Shown in pieces: positions 1 through 8,060 of a DNA stretch of 55,620 nucleotides. Under the pieces are notes generated by a model, which saw only the letters and a list, made by a program, of their open reading frames with translations, did no database searches and was not told where the DNA came from. Source of the DNA: JAKACA01 sp050010115 (GTDB lineage: Bacteria > Actinomycetota > Acidimicrobiia > Acidimicrobiales > Bog-793); the NCBI GenBank assembly GCA_050010115.1, contig JBEKLQ010000015.1, positions 1-55,620 of the forward strand, read 5' to 3'. How positions within the stretch are numbered: position 1 is the first letter of the stretch; each line of letters opens with the position of its first letter. Made by a program: the position numbers and the translations under genes.

Positions 1-1
1 G

Positions 2-670
2 GGCACGGGCGTGCCGCTCCCGGCCGGGAGCCTCGTCATCATGCAGATCCACTACAACCTGTTGCTCGGCGACAGGCAGACGCAGAGCAAGCTGCAACTC
101 CTGCTGCTGCCGGGGACGACCCCGCTCAAGCCACTCAGCCTGTCCCTGTATGCGGCTCCGCCGGACATCCCCTGCCCGGCAGGGGTCCACGGGCCGCTGT
201 GCAACCGGGCGGCATCGCTCGCGTTCACGGGCAAGGAGTTCGGTCAGAGCGAGGTCGGCTTCATCAACGCCCTCGAAGAGATCTGCGGCCGCAACCCCGT
301 AGACCCACCCAGCGGTGACTCCACGTCGTGCACCTGGCCGGTGGCGAAGTACGGCAACATAGTCCGCCTCAGCGCCCACATGCACCTGCTGGGTGTGTCG
401 ATGAAGGTCGTGCTCAACCCGGGTACCCCGAACGCCATCGTGCTGCTGGACGTTCCGAACTACGACTTCCACTACCAGCGGTCGTACAACCTGACCGAGC
501 CGGTCGCCGTCACACCGTCGGACAAGATCCAGGTGACATGCACGTACAACCCGAAGCAGCGGCAGGAGATCCCCTATCTGCGCAACCTGCCACCGCAGTT
601 CATCACCTGGGGAGACGGCTCGGCTGACGAGATGTGCCTCGCCCTCGTGCAGATGACGCCGCCGGGCTGA
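2..670 (+). CDS. Copper type II monooxygenase (PHM/DBH-like), C-terminal part, 5' truncated
   Basis: The reading frame is open to the left edge, so only the last ~222 residues are visible and the start lies outside the window. It resembles the C-terminal beta-sandwich of copper type II, ascorbate-dependent monooxygenases (peptidylglycine hydroxylating / dopamine beta-monooxygenase family). An LPAG...MQIHYN stretch lies near the left edge. A His-Met-His pair at bases 377-385 matches the Cu-B HxH ligands. A late DEMC motif carries a Met (bases 632-634) that matches the methionine Cu-B ligand of PHM. Several cysteines fit a secreted, disulfide-bonded protein. Substrate is unknown. The copper chaperone and copper ATPase nearby fit a copper-dependent enzyme. 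The family call is knowledge-based; the role is inferred. Confidence 0.8.
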   Translation, partial: GTGVPLPAGSLVIMQIHYNLLLGDRQTQSKLQLLLLPGTTPLKPLSLSLYAAPPDIPCPAGVHGPLCNRAASLAFTGKEFGQSEVGFINALEEICGRNPVDPPSGDSTSCTWPVAKYGNIVRLSAHMHLLGVSMKVVLNPGTPNAIVLLDVPNYDFHYQRSYNLTEPVAVTPSDKIQVTCTYNPKQRQEIPYLRNLPPQFITWGDGSADEMCLALVQMTPPG

Positions 671-691
671 GCGCCCTGCGCAAGGGGGGCG

Positions 692-1252
692 TCAGTCCCC
701 CGCCCAGCACCCGAGGATGATGTCGGCAACGGTGAACGCGACGTCGGCTTTGCTCGTCGCCGGCTTGCCGAATTGAGCCGGCAGCGGTGCGATGTCGACG
801 ACCAGCACCTTCCAGTCCTTCCGGACCACCACCGAACCGTCCGACGTCGTGAACGCACCCTGCCCGAGGTTGGCGAGCGAACCGTTGTCACCCAAGGTGC
901 TGCCGAGGGAGTGGAAGTAGGCGAGGGTCTCCGACCAACTCGAGAGCTCCTTCACCGACAGGATGAACGAACCGTCGGGGTAGCGGTACCGGCACGAGTA
1001 GAGGTGGCCGACCCAGGTTGGTCGCTGAACATCGGCCGCGACGCCGAGCACGCGGGCGATCTCTTGCTGAGCCTTTGGCGAGCAGACCATCCTGGCGATT
1101 TCCGACGGGTCCTTCCCTGCGGGTTCCGGCGCCCGGGTCGTGGACGGCGCCTTCGTCGAGCCACCGCCCGAGGGTTGGGCGTGCTGAGCGCTCCCGCAGG
1201 CCGCCATCGACAGTGCGACGACAACGACGGCCGCCAGCGCTCGTCGGTGCAT
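692..1252 (-). CDS. Secreted lipoprotein of unknown function
   Basis: 186 codons. The ATG at 1252 begins a textbook lipoprotein signal: Met-His-Arg-Arg, a hydrophobic Ala/Val run, then a lipobox ending in Cys19 (SMAAC). After a Ser/Thr/Pro-rich linker comes a compact ~130-residue domain with three cysteines (ARMVCS, LYSCRYRY, LGCWAGD). It recalls small actinobacterial cell-wall lipoproteins such as the DUF3558 type, but I cannot assign a family. The longer upstream reading to 1579 runs antisense through the copper-chaperone gene and lacks a signal peptide, so I reject it. It is convergent with the copper monooxygenase and divergent from the copper chaperone. Confidence 0.75.
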   Translation of the reverse strand: MHRRALAAVVVVALSMAACGSAQHAQPSGGGSTKAPSTTRAPEPAGKDPSEIARMVCSPKAQQEIARVLGVAADVQRPTWVGHLYSCRYRYPDGSFILSVKELSSWSETLAYFHSLGSTLGDNGSLANLGQGAFTTSDGSVVVRKDWKVLVVDIAPLPAQFGKPATSKADVAFTVADIILGCWAGD

Positions 1253-1402
1253 CGCCGGGAGGCTACCAGCGAGTATGCGCTCGCTTGCCGCGCGAGTCAG
1301 CCGGGCGCACGACAGTTGGGCGGGCGTGGTAGTCCGCCCCCGGGCCGCCGGGCCCGGCCGGTCCGACCGGCCTGCAGCCAGCCAAAAACTAGGCTTGTCC
1401 TC

Positions 1403-1690
1403 ATGACCTGCTCCCCATCTGGAGGGCCCCCCTCGCCCGAAGCAGGTGGCACTCAGCTCGTGACCGCCGGCATTGCCATCACCGGGATGCACTGCCAATC
1501 CTGCGTCGCCCTCATCTCGGAGATCGTCGCCGAGCAACCCGGCGTGGCAAACGTGGACGTCGATCTCGAGACAGCTCATGCGAGTGTTGCTTACGACGCC
1601 GGCATTATCGGTCTGGACGACCTGTGCGTGGTCGTCACCGGCATCGGATACGGAGCGTCCCCGAGTCCGGAGAGCAGTTCGGGAGCCTGA
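1403..1690 (+). CDS. Heavy-metal-associated (HMA) domain copper chaperone
   Basis: 95 residues from ATG 1403. A single HMA ferredoxin-like fold carries the metal-binding motif GMHCQSC (CxxC) followed by the usual beta-alpha-beta pattern (GVANVDVDLETAHASVAYD). Such proteins bind Cu(I) in the cytoplasm and hand it to P1B-ATPases. Its TGA stop shares the A with the ATG of the ATPase (TGATG), so the two are surely co-transcribed and probably translationally coupled. The longer upstream reading to 773 overlaps the lipoprotein gene antisense and is not supported. The short leader upstream shows no convincing Shine-Dalgarno sequence. Confidence 0.9.
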   Translation: MTCSPSGGPPSPEAGGTQLVTAGIAITGMHCQSCVALISEIVAEQPGVANVDVDLETAHASVAYDAGIIGLDDLCVVVTGIGYGASPSPESSSGA

Positions 1691-4428
1691 TGATCATCGC
1701 CCCGCCGGGCGGTCAAGGGCCACAAGACGCCCCTGGGTCGCCGGCCCCGTCCGCGGAAGCCGATCGTCGACTGGCGACGGTGGAGCTGAGCCTTGGCGGG
1801 ATGCATTGCAACGCTTGCGCCGTTCGCGTCGAAGGTGCCCTCACCCACAGCCCCGGAGTGGTGAGCGCTGCGGTCAATCTGGCAACGACCAAGGCGTTCG
1901 TCGCCTATGACCCATCTGCAGTGGCTCCTGAGGCGCTGTGCGACGCCGTGGAGCACGTCGGCTACAGCGCCTCGGTGATCCCGGTGGACGGCTCCGGCCC
2001 GGCGGCGGCGCCATCCGACCACTGGGCAGTCCGGGCAGCCGGCTCCTGGGTGCTGGGTCTCGCAGCGTTCGCTGTGGCCATGTTCGGGCCGGAGACCGCC
2101 CTCGCCGGTTGGGTCGTCCTTGTGCTGGCGATCGCCGTCGAGCTCGGGGGCGGGTGGCCGTTCCTCCGTTCCGCCGCGCGGCTCCTCCGTCACGGATCCA
2201 CCAACATGGACACGCTCATCGCGCTGGGCACCCTGGCCGCGCTCGCGGTCAGCGCCGTCGAGACGATCGCGCTCGGTGGTCACCATGTTCACCTTGGCGG
2301 CGGCGGAGCCTTCGCTGCTCGTCTTCACGGCGTCATGGCGCCGCTCATCATCTCGATCGTCGCCACCGGGCGTGCGGTGGAGGAGCGTGCACGCGACCGA
2401 GCAGCCCGGGCCCTGCACTCGCTGCTCGCCCTCCGGCCCCCCACCGCGCGGGTCGTGACCTCGGCCGAGGGTGACCGTGGCGAGCTCGTGTCACCCGAGA
2501 GCGTCCCGGTCGGCGCCCTCATCGGGGTGCATGCGGGCGAGACCATCCCCCTCGACGGGATCGTCGTCAGCGGATGGTCCGCCGTAGACGAGTCGATGTT
2601 GACGGGCGAGCCGCTGCCGATCGACCGGGGACCGTCGAGCGCCGTGACCGGCGGGACGCGCAACGGGAGCGGAACGCTCGTCGTGCGCGTGGGCACGATC
2701 GCTTCGGAGTCCGTGCTGACCCGCCTGCAGCGGATGGTCGAAGACGCCCAGCGCGACAAGGCACCGCTCCAGCGGATCGCAGACCGTGTGAGTTCGGTCT
2801 TCGTGCCGGTGATCTTGGTGGCGTCGGCGGTTACGTTTCTGGTGTGGTGGCTCGCCGCCGGCAACTTCGGGAGGGCCGTGCTCAGCGGGATCGCCGTGCT
2901 GCTCGTCGCCTGCCCGTGTGCGATGGGCCTCGCGACGCCCGTGGCGATGATGGTCGGCTGCGGACGGGCGTCCGCTCTCGGGATCCTGATCCGCAGTGGC
3001 GACGCCCTTGAGCAGCTGGCGAAAGCCGACACGGTCGCATTCGACAAGACCGGCACGCTGACGGAGCGGGCGGCGGAGGTCACCGCAACGGCAACCGCCG
3101 GGGGCACGACGCCAGCCGAGGTGCTCTCCCTCGCCGCTGCCGTCGAAGCGGCCATCGACCACCCGATCGCGGCTGCGATTCGTGCTGCCGCCGCCACCGG
3201 CACCGGCGGCGGCGCCGGTGGCGGCGGCGCCTTGCTGGCCCAGGCGAGCGGCTCACGCACGCTGCCGGGAACCGGCGCCGAGGGCACGATTGACGGCCAC
3301 CTTGTCCAGGTCGTCCGTCGCGACGACGGGCCGCTTCCTGCTGGGCTGGCGGCACTGGCGGCAGAGCGCGGGAGCCGCGGCGAGACCGTCGTGGTCGTCA
3401 AGCGCGACTTGGAGGTCATCGGGGTGATCGCGGTTGCCACTCCACTCAGGCCCGAGGCCGCCTCTGCGGTTGCACACATCCACTCGATGGGCTTGTCCAC
3501 CACGATCTTGAGCGGGGACAGCAAGCCCGCCGTCGGCACCATTGCGAGCGAGCTCGGCATCGATGACTTCGCGAGCGCGCTCAACCCATCGGGCAAGCTC
3601 GATGCGTTGCATCACTTCCAGGCGACCGGGCACCGGGTGATGATGGTGGGCGACGGCATCAATGACGCGCCCGCCTTGGCGGCCGCCGATGTCGGGTGTG
3701 CGATCGGCAGCGGCACGGAAGCGGCCCTGGCCAACAGTGACGTGGCGCTGCTCGGGAACGATCTCGAAGGCGTGCCGGCAGCCATCGGTATCGCTCGGTC
3801 GACCCTGTCCATCATCCAGCAGAACTTCGGCTGGGCCATGGGCTACAACGTCTCGGCTCTGCCCCTGGCCGCCGCGGGTCTGCTGGATCCGCTCATCGCT
3901 GCCGTGGCCATGGGCGCCTCGAGCTTGGTCGTAGTGCTGAACAGCCTTCGCCTGGCGCGCCTCGGGCGTTCCGGACTCGATCAGGTGCGGCCGCCCAAGG
4001 TGATGCGCGGCTTCCGGGGCTGGGCCGTGTCGATCGCCCTTCCGGTGCTCCTGTTCGGCGGCGCCACCGTGATCGGCCAGGTCGTGTCCCCGGCTCGCGG
4101 GCAGCCTCTCCTGCCCAGCCTGCCCAGCATCACCGACGTGCGCCTCGGCGGAGGCGTGGTGGCCGAGGTCTACCTGGGCTCGGGCAATGCGGGTGTAAAC
4201 GCCTTCCACGTCGTCTTCGTGACCGGGTCCAACGCAGTGCCGGCCTCGGATGTCCGGGCCACCGGCTCTCGCGACGGTGGCCGTCCCACGTCGATCCGGC
4301 TGGCAACTCTCAGCGTCGGGCACTACATCGGGTACTCGGTCTTCGCCAGCGGCACGTGGCGTTTCGCCGTCGACGCCGTGGTGCGGGGCAAACCCGTCGC
4401 CTTCACGGTCACGCGTCACTTGGGCTGA
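1690..4428 (+). CDS. copA: Cu(I)-translocating P1B-type ATPase with extra C-terminal domain
   Basis: 912 residues from ATG 1690, overlapping the chaperone stop by one base. It exports monovalent copper across the membrane at the cost of ATP. Visible landmarks: N-terminal HMA motif GMHCNAC (37-43), actuator TGEP (305-308), the membrane CPC metal site (408-410), phosphorylation DKTGT (D452), nucleotide-binding HP (491-492) and the hinge GDGINDAP (from 654). Transport and catalytic residues are all present, so it should be active. The family usually ends soon after the last transport helices (here near residue 760). This protein continues with another hydrophobic segment (~778-800) and a ~110-residue beta-rich domain that looks extracytoplasmic. 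Copper rather than silver specificity is inferred. Confidence 0.95.
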   Translation: MIIAPPGGQGPQDAPGSPAPSAEADRRLATVELSLGGMHCNACAVRVEGALTHSPGVVSAAVNLATTKAFVAYDPSAVAPEALCDAVEHVGYSASVIPVDGSGPAAAPSDHWAVRAAGSWVLGLAAFAVAMFGPETALAGWVVLVLAIAVELGGGWPFLRSAARLLRHGSTNMDTLIALGTLAALAVSAVETIALGGHHVHLGGGGAFAARLHGVMAPLIISIVATGRAVEERARDRAARALHSLLALRPPTARVVTSAEGDRGELVSPESVPVGALIGVHAGETIPLDGIVVSGWSAVDESMLTGEPLPIDRGPSSAVTGGTRNGSGTLVVRVGTIASESVLTRLQRMVEDAQRDKAPLQRIADRVSSVFVPVILVASAVTFLVWWLAAGNFGRAVLSGIAVLLVACPCAMGLATPVAMMVGCGRASALGILIRSGDALEQLAKADTVAFDKTGTLTERAAEVTATATAGGTTPAEVLSLAAAVEAAIDHPIAAAIRAAAATGTGGGAGGGGALLAQASGSRTLPGTGAEGTIDGHLVQVVRRDDGPLPAGLAALAAERGSRGETVVVVKRDLEVIGVIAVATPLRPEAASAVAHIHSMGLSTTILSGDSKPAVGTIASELGIDDFASALNPSGKLDALHHFQATGHRVMMVGDGINDAPALAAADVGCAIGSGTEAALANSDVALLGNDLEGVPAAIGIARSTLSIIQQNFGWAMGYNVSALPLAAAGLLDPLIAAVAMGASSLVVVLNSLRLARLGRSGLDQVRPPKVMRGFRGWAVSIALPVLLFGGATVIGQVVSPARGQPLLPSLPSITDVRLGGGVVAEVYLGSGNAGVNAFHVVFVTGSNAVPASDVRATGSRDGGRPTSIRLATLSVGHYIGYSVFASGTWRFAVDAVVRGKPVAFTVTRHLG

Positions 4429-4436
4429 CGCCGGCG

Positions 4437-5222
4437 CTACCGCATCAGGATCAACATGTAGCCCATCGCGACGCACATGGCGATGTGCGTCGCGATCTCA
4501 AGCCGCGGGGCGAGCCACCGCTCGTCTTGGGAGCACAGCACCTCGCCCCACCCGTGCCCATTCCCACTGGACGCAGGGCCGGCGACCTCCACAGTCAGCT
4601 CCACGTCGAGACGCGGAGCACTCTCGGCAGCGTCCCGGTCGAGGTGGCCGACCGCCACGCTGCGGAGCACCCCGGCATCAGCCCCGTCCACAGCGGGTCG
4701 GAGACCGCCGCGGCTCCCGCGGGTGAACCGCGTCAGGCTGTCGGCGTACCAGACGGCGGCAACGAGCAGGATGAACGCGAGCACGAGCGGCAGCCCCGAC
4801 TCGGTCGCGCCCGACGACGTCCCGCCCGAGCCACCCATGCTCATCACCGGCGACGGCGTCCCCACCAGGAACATGTAGAGCATCGCCGCGGCCATGGCGA
4901 GGTGAGTGACGTAGTGCGACGCGTGATGCAAGTGGTCGTCATCCCAACCGCGCACCCCATACCGGATCGGAAACCGCACCACCTGCACCGCGAACCAGGC
5001 CGTCACTCCGGCGAACACGACTTCCCACACCCACACGGGCAACGTACGGAGCGAGGACACCAGCATCCCGGCCATGGCCACTCCCATGAGCACGTGGCCG
5101 ACATCGACGTCGTAGTGCGTGGTGCGGTTCCATGCCCGCGCCGCCACCAGCCGGGCGGCGCAGTAAGCGGACGTGGCCAGCATCACGGCAGCAAGGGCGT
5201 CAACGAAGGCGGCTGGCCCCAT
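4437..5222 (-). CDS. DUF5134-type histidine-rich membrane protein
   Basis: 261 residues, ATG 5222. About six or seven hydrophobic helices. It has the look of the actinobacterial DUF5134 family: a conserved D-x-x-H-x-x-MG-x-AM pattern (DVGHVLMGVAMAGML), a His cluster (DDDHLHHASHYVTHLAM), and a final helix with HIAMCVAMGYMLILM. Regularly placed His and Met in the membrane helices suggest metal binding, possibly copper, though no function is established. It starts 3 bp after the stop of the upstream membrane protein, so the two form an operon. It is convergent with the copper ATPase, with 8 bp between the stops. Confidence 0.8.
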   Translation of the reverse strand: MGPAAFVDALAAVMLATSAYCAARLVAARAWNRTTHYDVDVGHVLMGVAMAGMLVSSLRTLPVWVWEVVFAGVTAWFAVQVVRFPIRYGVRGWDDDHLHHASHYVTHLAMAAAMLYMFLVGTPSPVMSMGGSGGTSSGATESGLPLVLAFILLVAAVWYADSLTRFTRGSRGGLRPAVDGADAGVLRSVAVGHLDRDAAESAPRLDVELTVEVAGPASSGNGHGWGEVLCSQDERWLAPRLEIATHIAMCVAMGYMLILMR

Positions 5223-5225
5223 GTC

Positions 5226-6392
5226 CTACTGCCCTCCCCCGGCGCTGGCCCCGCTCCCGATTGAGACCACGATCCCGGCGGAGCCCCCGCCCCCGGTACC
5301 CGAACCAGTACCGCCCGAACCAGTACCGCCCGAACCAGTACCGCCCGAACCAGTACCGCCCGAACCAGTACCGCCCGAACCAGTACCACCCGGGACCCCA
5401 GCCGACGCGACCCGGGCAGCGGATCCCCGCGCTCCAGCCCCGACCGTGCTGAGCGGCCAGTACGCCAGGGCCACGAGGATCAGCGGAGCGCCCGAGTTGG
5501 GGTCGGTCGCCGGCCCGGCGAACACCCCGCCAAAGCCCTCGCCGACCACCCAGATCACCGACGCGACGACGATCGCGACACCGATTACCACACGCACGAC
5601 TCGTGACGCACCAAACACGCCGATGGCGATCAGGCCGAGCACCACGGCCAACACGACGGACGCCCCGAGGCCCCGGCCTGCGACCAGGTCGGCGGCAGCT
5701 CGGTCCAACGAGCCCAGCCAGTGTGGCTCCCCCATCGCCATCCCGCGGATCGTGTTGCTGACACCGTCGGGGGCTCGGTTCGCTGACTGCAGGGCGAGCC
5801 CCGCCAGGCTCCCCCACAGCGCCAACCAGAGGAGGCGTGCCGGCAGGGCACCGATCGGCCGAGCGGCGACGAAGTCACCAGAATGCAGGTCACCTTCGTA
5901 CGGCCACAGCAGCACTGCGAGAAGCGCATAGATGATCACGGCCCCGGGCGCCCCCGTCAGCGGGCTCGCCGTCCCGGTCAACACGTCGCCAAGACCCTCA
6001 CCCATCCACCACACGGCCAACGACCACAGGACCGAGGCCGCAAGCGCCGCCTTGACGGTCGGGCGCCAGGCGATCCCGAGCGCGAGCAGCAGCTGGATGG
6101 CGCAGAAGGCAGCGTTTGCCACCGGAGCATGGGCGGCGACCTCCCGGGCCGCCCACAGGATCGTGTGTGACACCACTGACGGATTGCCCGCAGCAGTCGA
6201 AGCGATCATCTGATGGCCGAACGCCGGCGAGAACATGAACGGCTGGAACTGCAGCACCGCGTCGAACAGCCAGACCGCCGCCAGTGCGAGCTGGAGGAAC
6301 CGCCGCGGGTCCGGGATCTGCCACGCCACGGCACGGGGCGCGGTGCTACGCGGCCACGCTCCGCTGATACCGGCTGTGGTGCTGCCACTCAT
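5226..6392 (-). CDS. Polytopic membrane protein with duplicated WxxGExxG module, paralogue of the Sco-fusion protein
   Basis: 388 residues from ATG 6392; a GGAGG lies 13 nt upstream, and a GTG at 6404 is possible. About eight or nine membrane helices. A motif of the form W-(V/M)-x-G-E-G-x-G, followed by GAP, occurs twice, near residues 128 (WWMGEGLGD) and 281 (WVVGEGFGG), so the domain is an internal duplication. The same architecture and sequence signatures (WxFDxVLQxQ near 41-49; TDPNS near 296) recur in the N-terminal part of the Sco-domain protein at 28971-30938. The C-terminus is a Gly/Thr/Ser tail coded by six 15-bp repeats. I do not recognise the family. Copper handling is inferred only from the two gene neighbourhoods. 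Confidence 0.75.
   Translation of the reverse strand: MSGSTTAGISGAWPRSTAPRAVAWQIPDPRRFLQLALAAVWLFDAVLQFQPFMFSPAFGHQMIASTAAGNPSVVSHTILWAAREVAAHAPVANAAFCAIQLLLALGIAWRPTVKAALAASVLWSLAVWWMGEGLGDVLTGTASPLTGAPGAVIIYALLAVLLWPYEGDLHSGDFVAARPIGALPARLLWLALWGSLAGLALQSANRAPDGVSNTIRGMAMGEPHWLGSLDRAAADLVAGRGLGASVVLAVVLGLIAIGVFGASRVVRVVIGVAIVVASVIWVVGEGFGGVFAGPATDPNSGAPLILVALAYWPLSTVGAGARGSAARVASAGVPGGTGSGGTGSGGTGSGGTGSGGTGSGGTGSGTGGGGSAGIVVSIGSGASAGGGQ
5301..5390. repeat. 15-bp tandem repeat, six copies, coding for a GGTGS tail
   Basis: Six head-to-tail copies of the unit cgaaccagtaccgcc; only the last differs (ccacc). They lie in frame in the membrane protein gene and encode (GTGSG)n near its C-terminus. 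Near-identity of the copies means recent expansion or homogenisation, and copy number is likely to vary between strains. Confidence 0.95.
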
Positions 6393-6659
6393 CGCCCGGC
6401 GCACGCCTCCCGCTTCGCTCGGGACGGATGATAGTTGGCGTCACTCGCAGTGCTCCTCTCGCCTACGATGAACGGAGCGCTCCTGGTGGGACACGGGGAT
6501 TGATCCGAGAGCGCTCGAGTGAGTAGCGGGGGAGTCTGCAGGCGGTGCGAGCAAACCGCGGAAGGGACTCCGTGTAGCGATGTGTGTTATCGAGCTTCCG
6601 GCCCGAACAGGACCGGCGGGGAAGTATCGTGCCTGGGTACACGCCCCCGGGGCGGCGTG

Positions 6660-7865
6660 ATGCGCGCACTCATCATCGATGACGAAGAGCAGAACATCCT
6701 CCTGCTGAAAGCAATGCTGCAGCAGATCGAGGGCTTGGTCACGATCTCCACCACCGATCCCACGCTCGCTGGCGAGCTGTTCGAGCAACACCAGCCCGAT
6801 TTGGTACTGCTCGACCTTCACATGGGCGCCATGGACGGCGTCGAGGTGATGGAGGCGCTCCGAAAGCTCGTCGTCGACGACGACTTCGTCCCGATGGTCG
6901 TCGTCAGCGCTGACACGAACCCGGCTGAGAGGCAGCGTGTACTGGAAGCCGGCGCCCACGACTTTCTCACCAAACCGCTCGACTTCGCCGAAGTCGTGCT
7001 CCGGACCCGCAACCTCCTCCGTACCCGCTCGCTCCATCTGCACCTCGAGGACCAACGCGCCTCGCTCGCCCGGCAACTGCGTGAGCACGAGCAGCGCGAG
7101 CAGATCGCTGCCGAGCACCGGCGAGCGGCGACCGAGCAGATCCGTAGCGTGCTCGATCGTCAGGCCATCGCCATCGTGTTCCAGCCGGTCGTCGATCTCC
7201 GCGACGGCAGCGTGGTCGGCCTCGAGGCACTCTCGCGCTTCGAGGACGAGCGGCGCCGCAGTCCCGACCAGTGGTTCGCCGAAGCAAGGGAGGTCGGACT
7301 CGGGAGCGAGCTCGAACTGGCGGCGATCGAGCTCGTGCTCGTACAGCTCCCGAAGGTGCCCGAGGACATGTTCGTGTCGATGAACATCTCGCCCGACTAC
7401 CTCGCCAACGGCTTGCTCAACTTGGCTCTGGCCGGCCGATGGGGCCACCGGGTGGTGGTCGAGCTCACGGAGCATGCGAAGGTGGAGGACTACGGGCCAC
7501 TGCTCGACGCGGTGCACGACCTGCGCAACCGCGGCGTGAGATCGGCGGTCGATGATGCCGGCGCAGGCTTTGCGAGCCTCCAGCACATCCTCAAACTCGG
7601 GCCGGACCTCATCAAGCTGGACCTCAGTTTGACGAGGGACATCGACTCCGACCCCGTCCGCCGGGCGTTGGCATCCTCGCTCGTCACGTTCGCGTTCGAG
7701 GTGGGCGCCTTGATCGTGGCCGAAGGCATCGAGACACCGTCGGAGCTGCAGGCGTTGACCGACCTAGGCGTCACGATGGGGCAGGGGTATTTCCTGGCCC
7801 GGCCAGGTCCGCTTCCCGCCCCGACGAGAGTGGATCTCGGGCTCACTTCGGAGCACGGCAAGTGA
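6660..7865 (+). CDS. Response regulator with EAL (c-di-GMP phosphodiesterase) output domain
   Basis: 401 residues from ATG 6660; the earlier in-frame start at 6519 adds a Cys-rich stretch not typical of the family. Residues 1-118 form a receiver domain: acidic DDE at 7-9, phospho-acceptor D52 (LLDLH) and the conserved Lys in TKP (K105). A charged helical linker (~118-165) may be a coiled coil. Residues ~166-395 are an EAL domain with EALSR (189-193), NISP, ELTEH, DDAGAGFASL (DD 298-299), K319, EGIET and GQGYFLARP. These are the metal and substrate residues of active enzymes that hydrolyse cyclic di-GMP to pGpG. There is no GGDEF domain. No partner kinase lies in the window. Confidence 0.92.
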   Translation: MRALIIDDEEQNILLLKAMLQQIEGLVTISTTDPTLAGELFEQHQPDLVLLDLHMGAMDGVEVMEALRKLVVDDDFVPMVVVSADTNPAERQRVLEAGAHDFLTKPLDFAEVVLRTRNLLRTRSLHLHLEDQRASLARQLREHEQREQIAAEHRRAATEQIRSVLDRQAIAIVFQPVVDLRDGSVVGLEALSRFEDERRRSPDQWFAEAREVGLGSELELAAIELVLVQLPKVPEDMFVSMNISPDYLANGLLNLALAGRWGHRVVVELTEHAKVEDYGPLLDAVHDLRNRGVRSAVDDAGAGFASLQHILKLGPDLIKLDLSLTRDIDSDPVRRALASSLVTFAFEVGALIVAEGIETPSELQALTDLGVTMGQGYFLARPGPLPAPTRVDLGLTSEHGK

Positions 7866-8021
7866 CCGCCGAGGCTTCCGGCGTCGCCGGGCCGGGGACG
7901 CCGGTCCCGGCTACGCCAAGCGAACAGCCGACGCCGGTCCCGGCGAAACGCCGTTCGAGCCTAACGGGCGTGGTTCGAAGCTCACCCGCATGCAGATGGA
8001 CATCGTCTCCCGGGCGAGGGG

Positions 8022-8053
8022 GCTACCGCCGGCCAGCCCTAGCCGGCGGTAGC
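8022..8053. terminator. Perfect 12-bp-arm hairpin between convergent genes
   Basis: gctaccgccggc (8022-8033), an 8-base loop, then its exact complement (8042-8053). It sits between the 3' ends of the REC-EAL gene (+) and the acyl-CoA synthetase gene (-). There is no T-run on either side, so it is best read as a bidirectional GC-rich terminator or mRNA-stabilising stem. The rest of 7866-8060 contains only GC-rich direct repeats (gccggtcccggc twice) and no credible gene. Confidence 0.6.
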
Positions 8054-8060
8054 GGACGGC

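Noticed and set aside
1253..1579. Longer start for the lipoprotein gene
   Set aside because: Would bury the lipoprotein signal and overlap the copper chaperone antisense.
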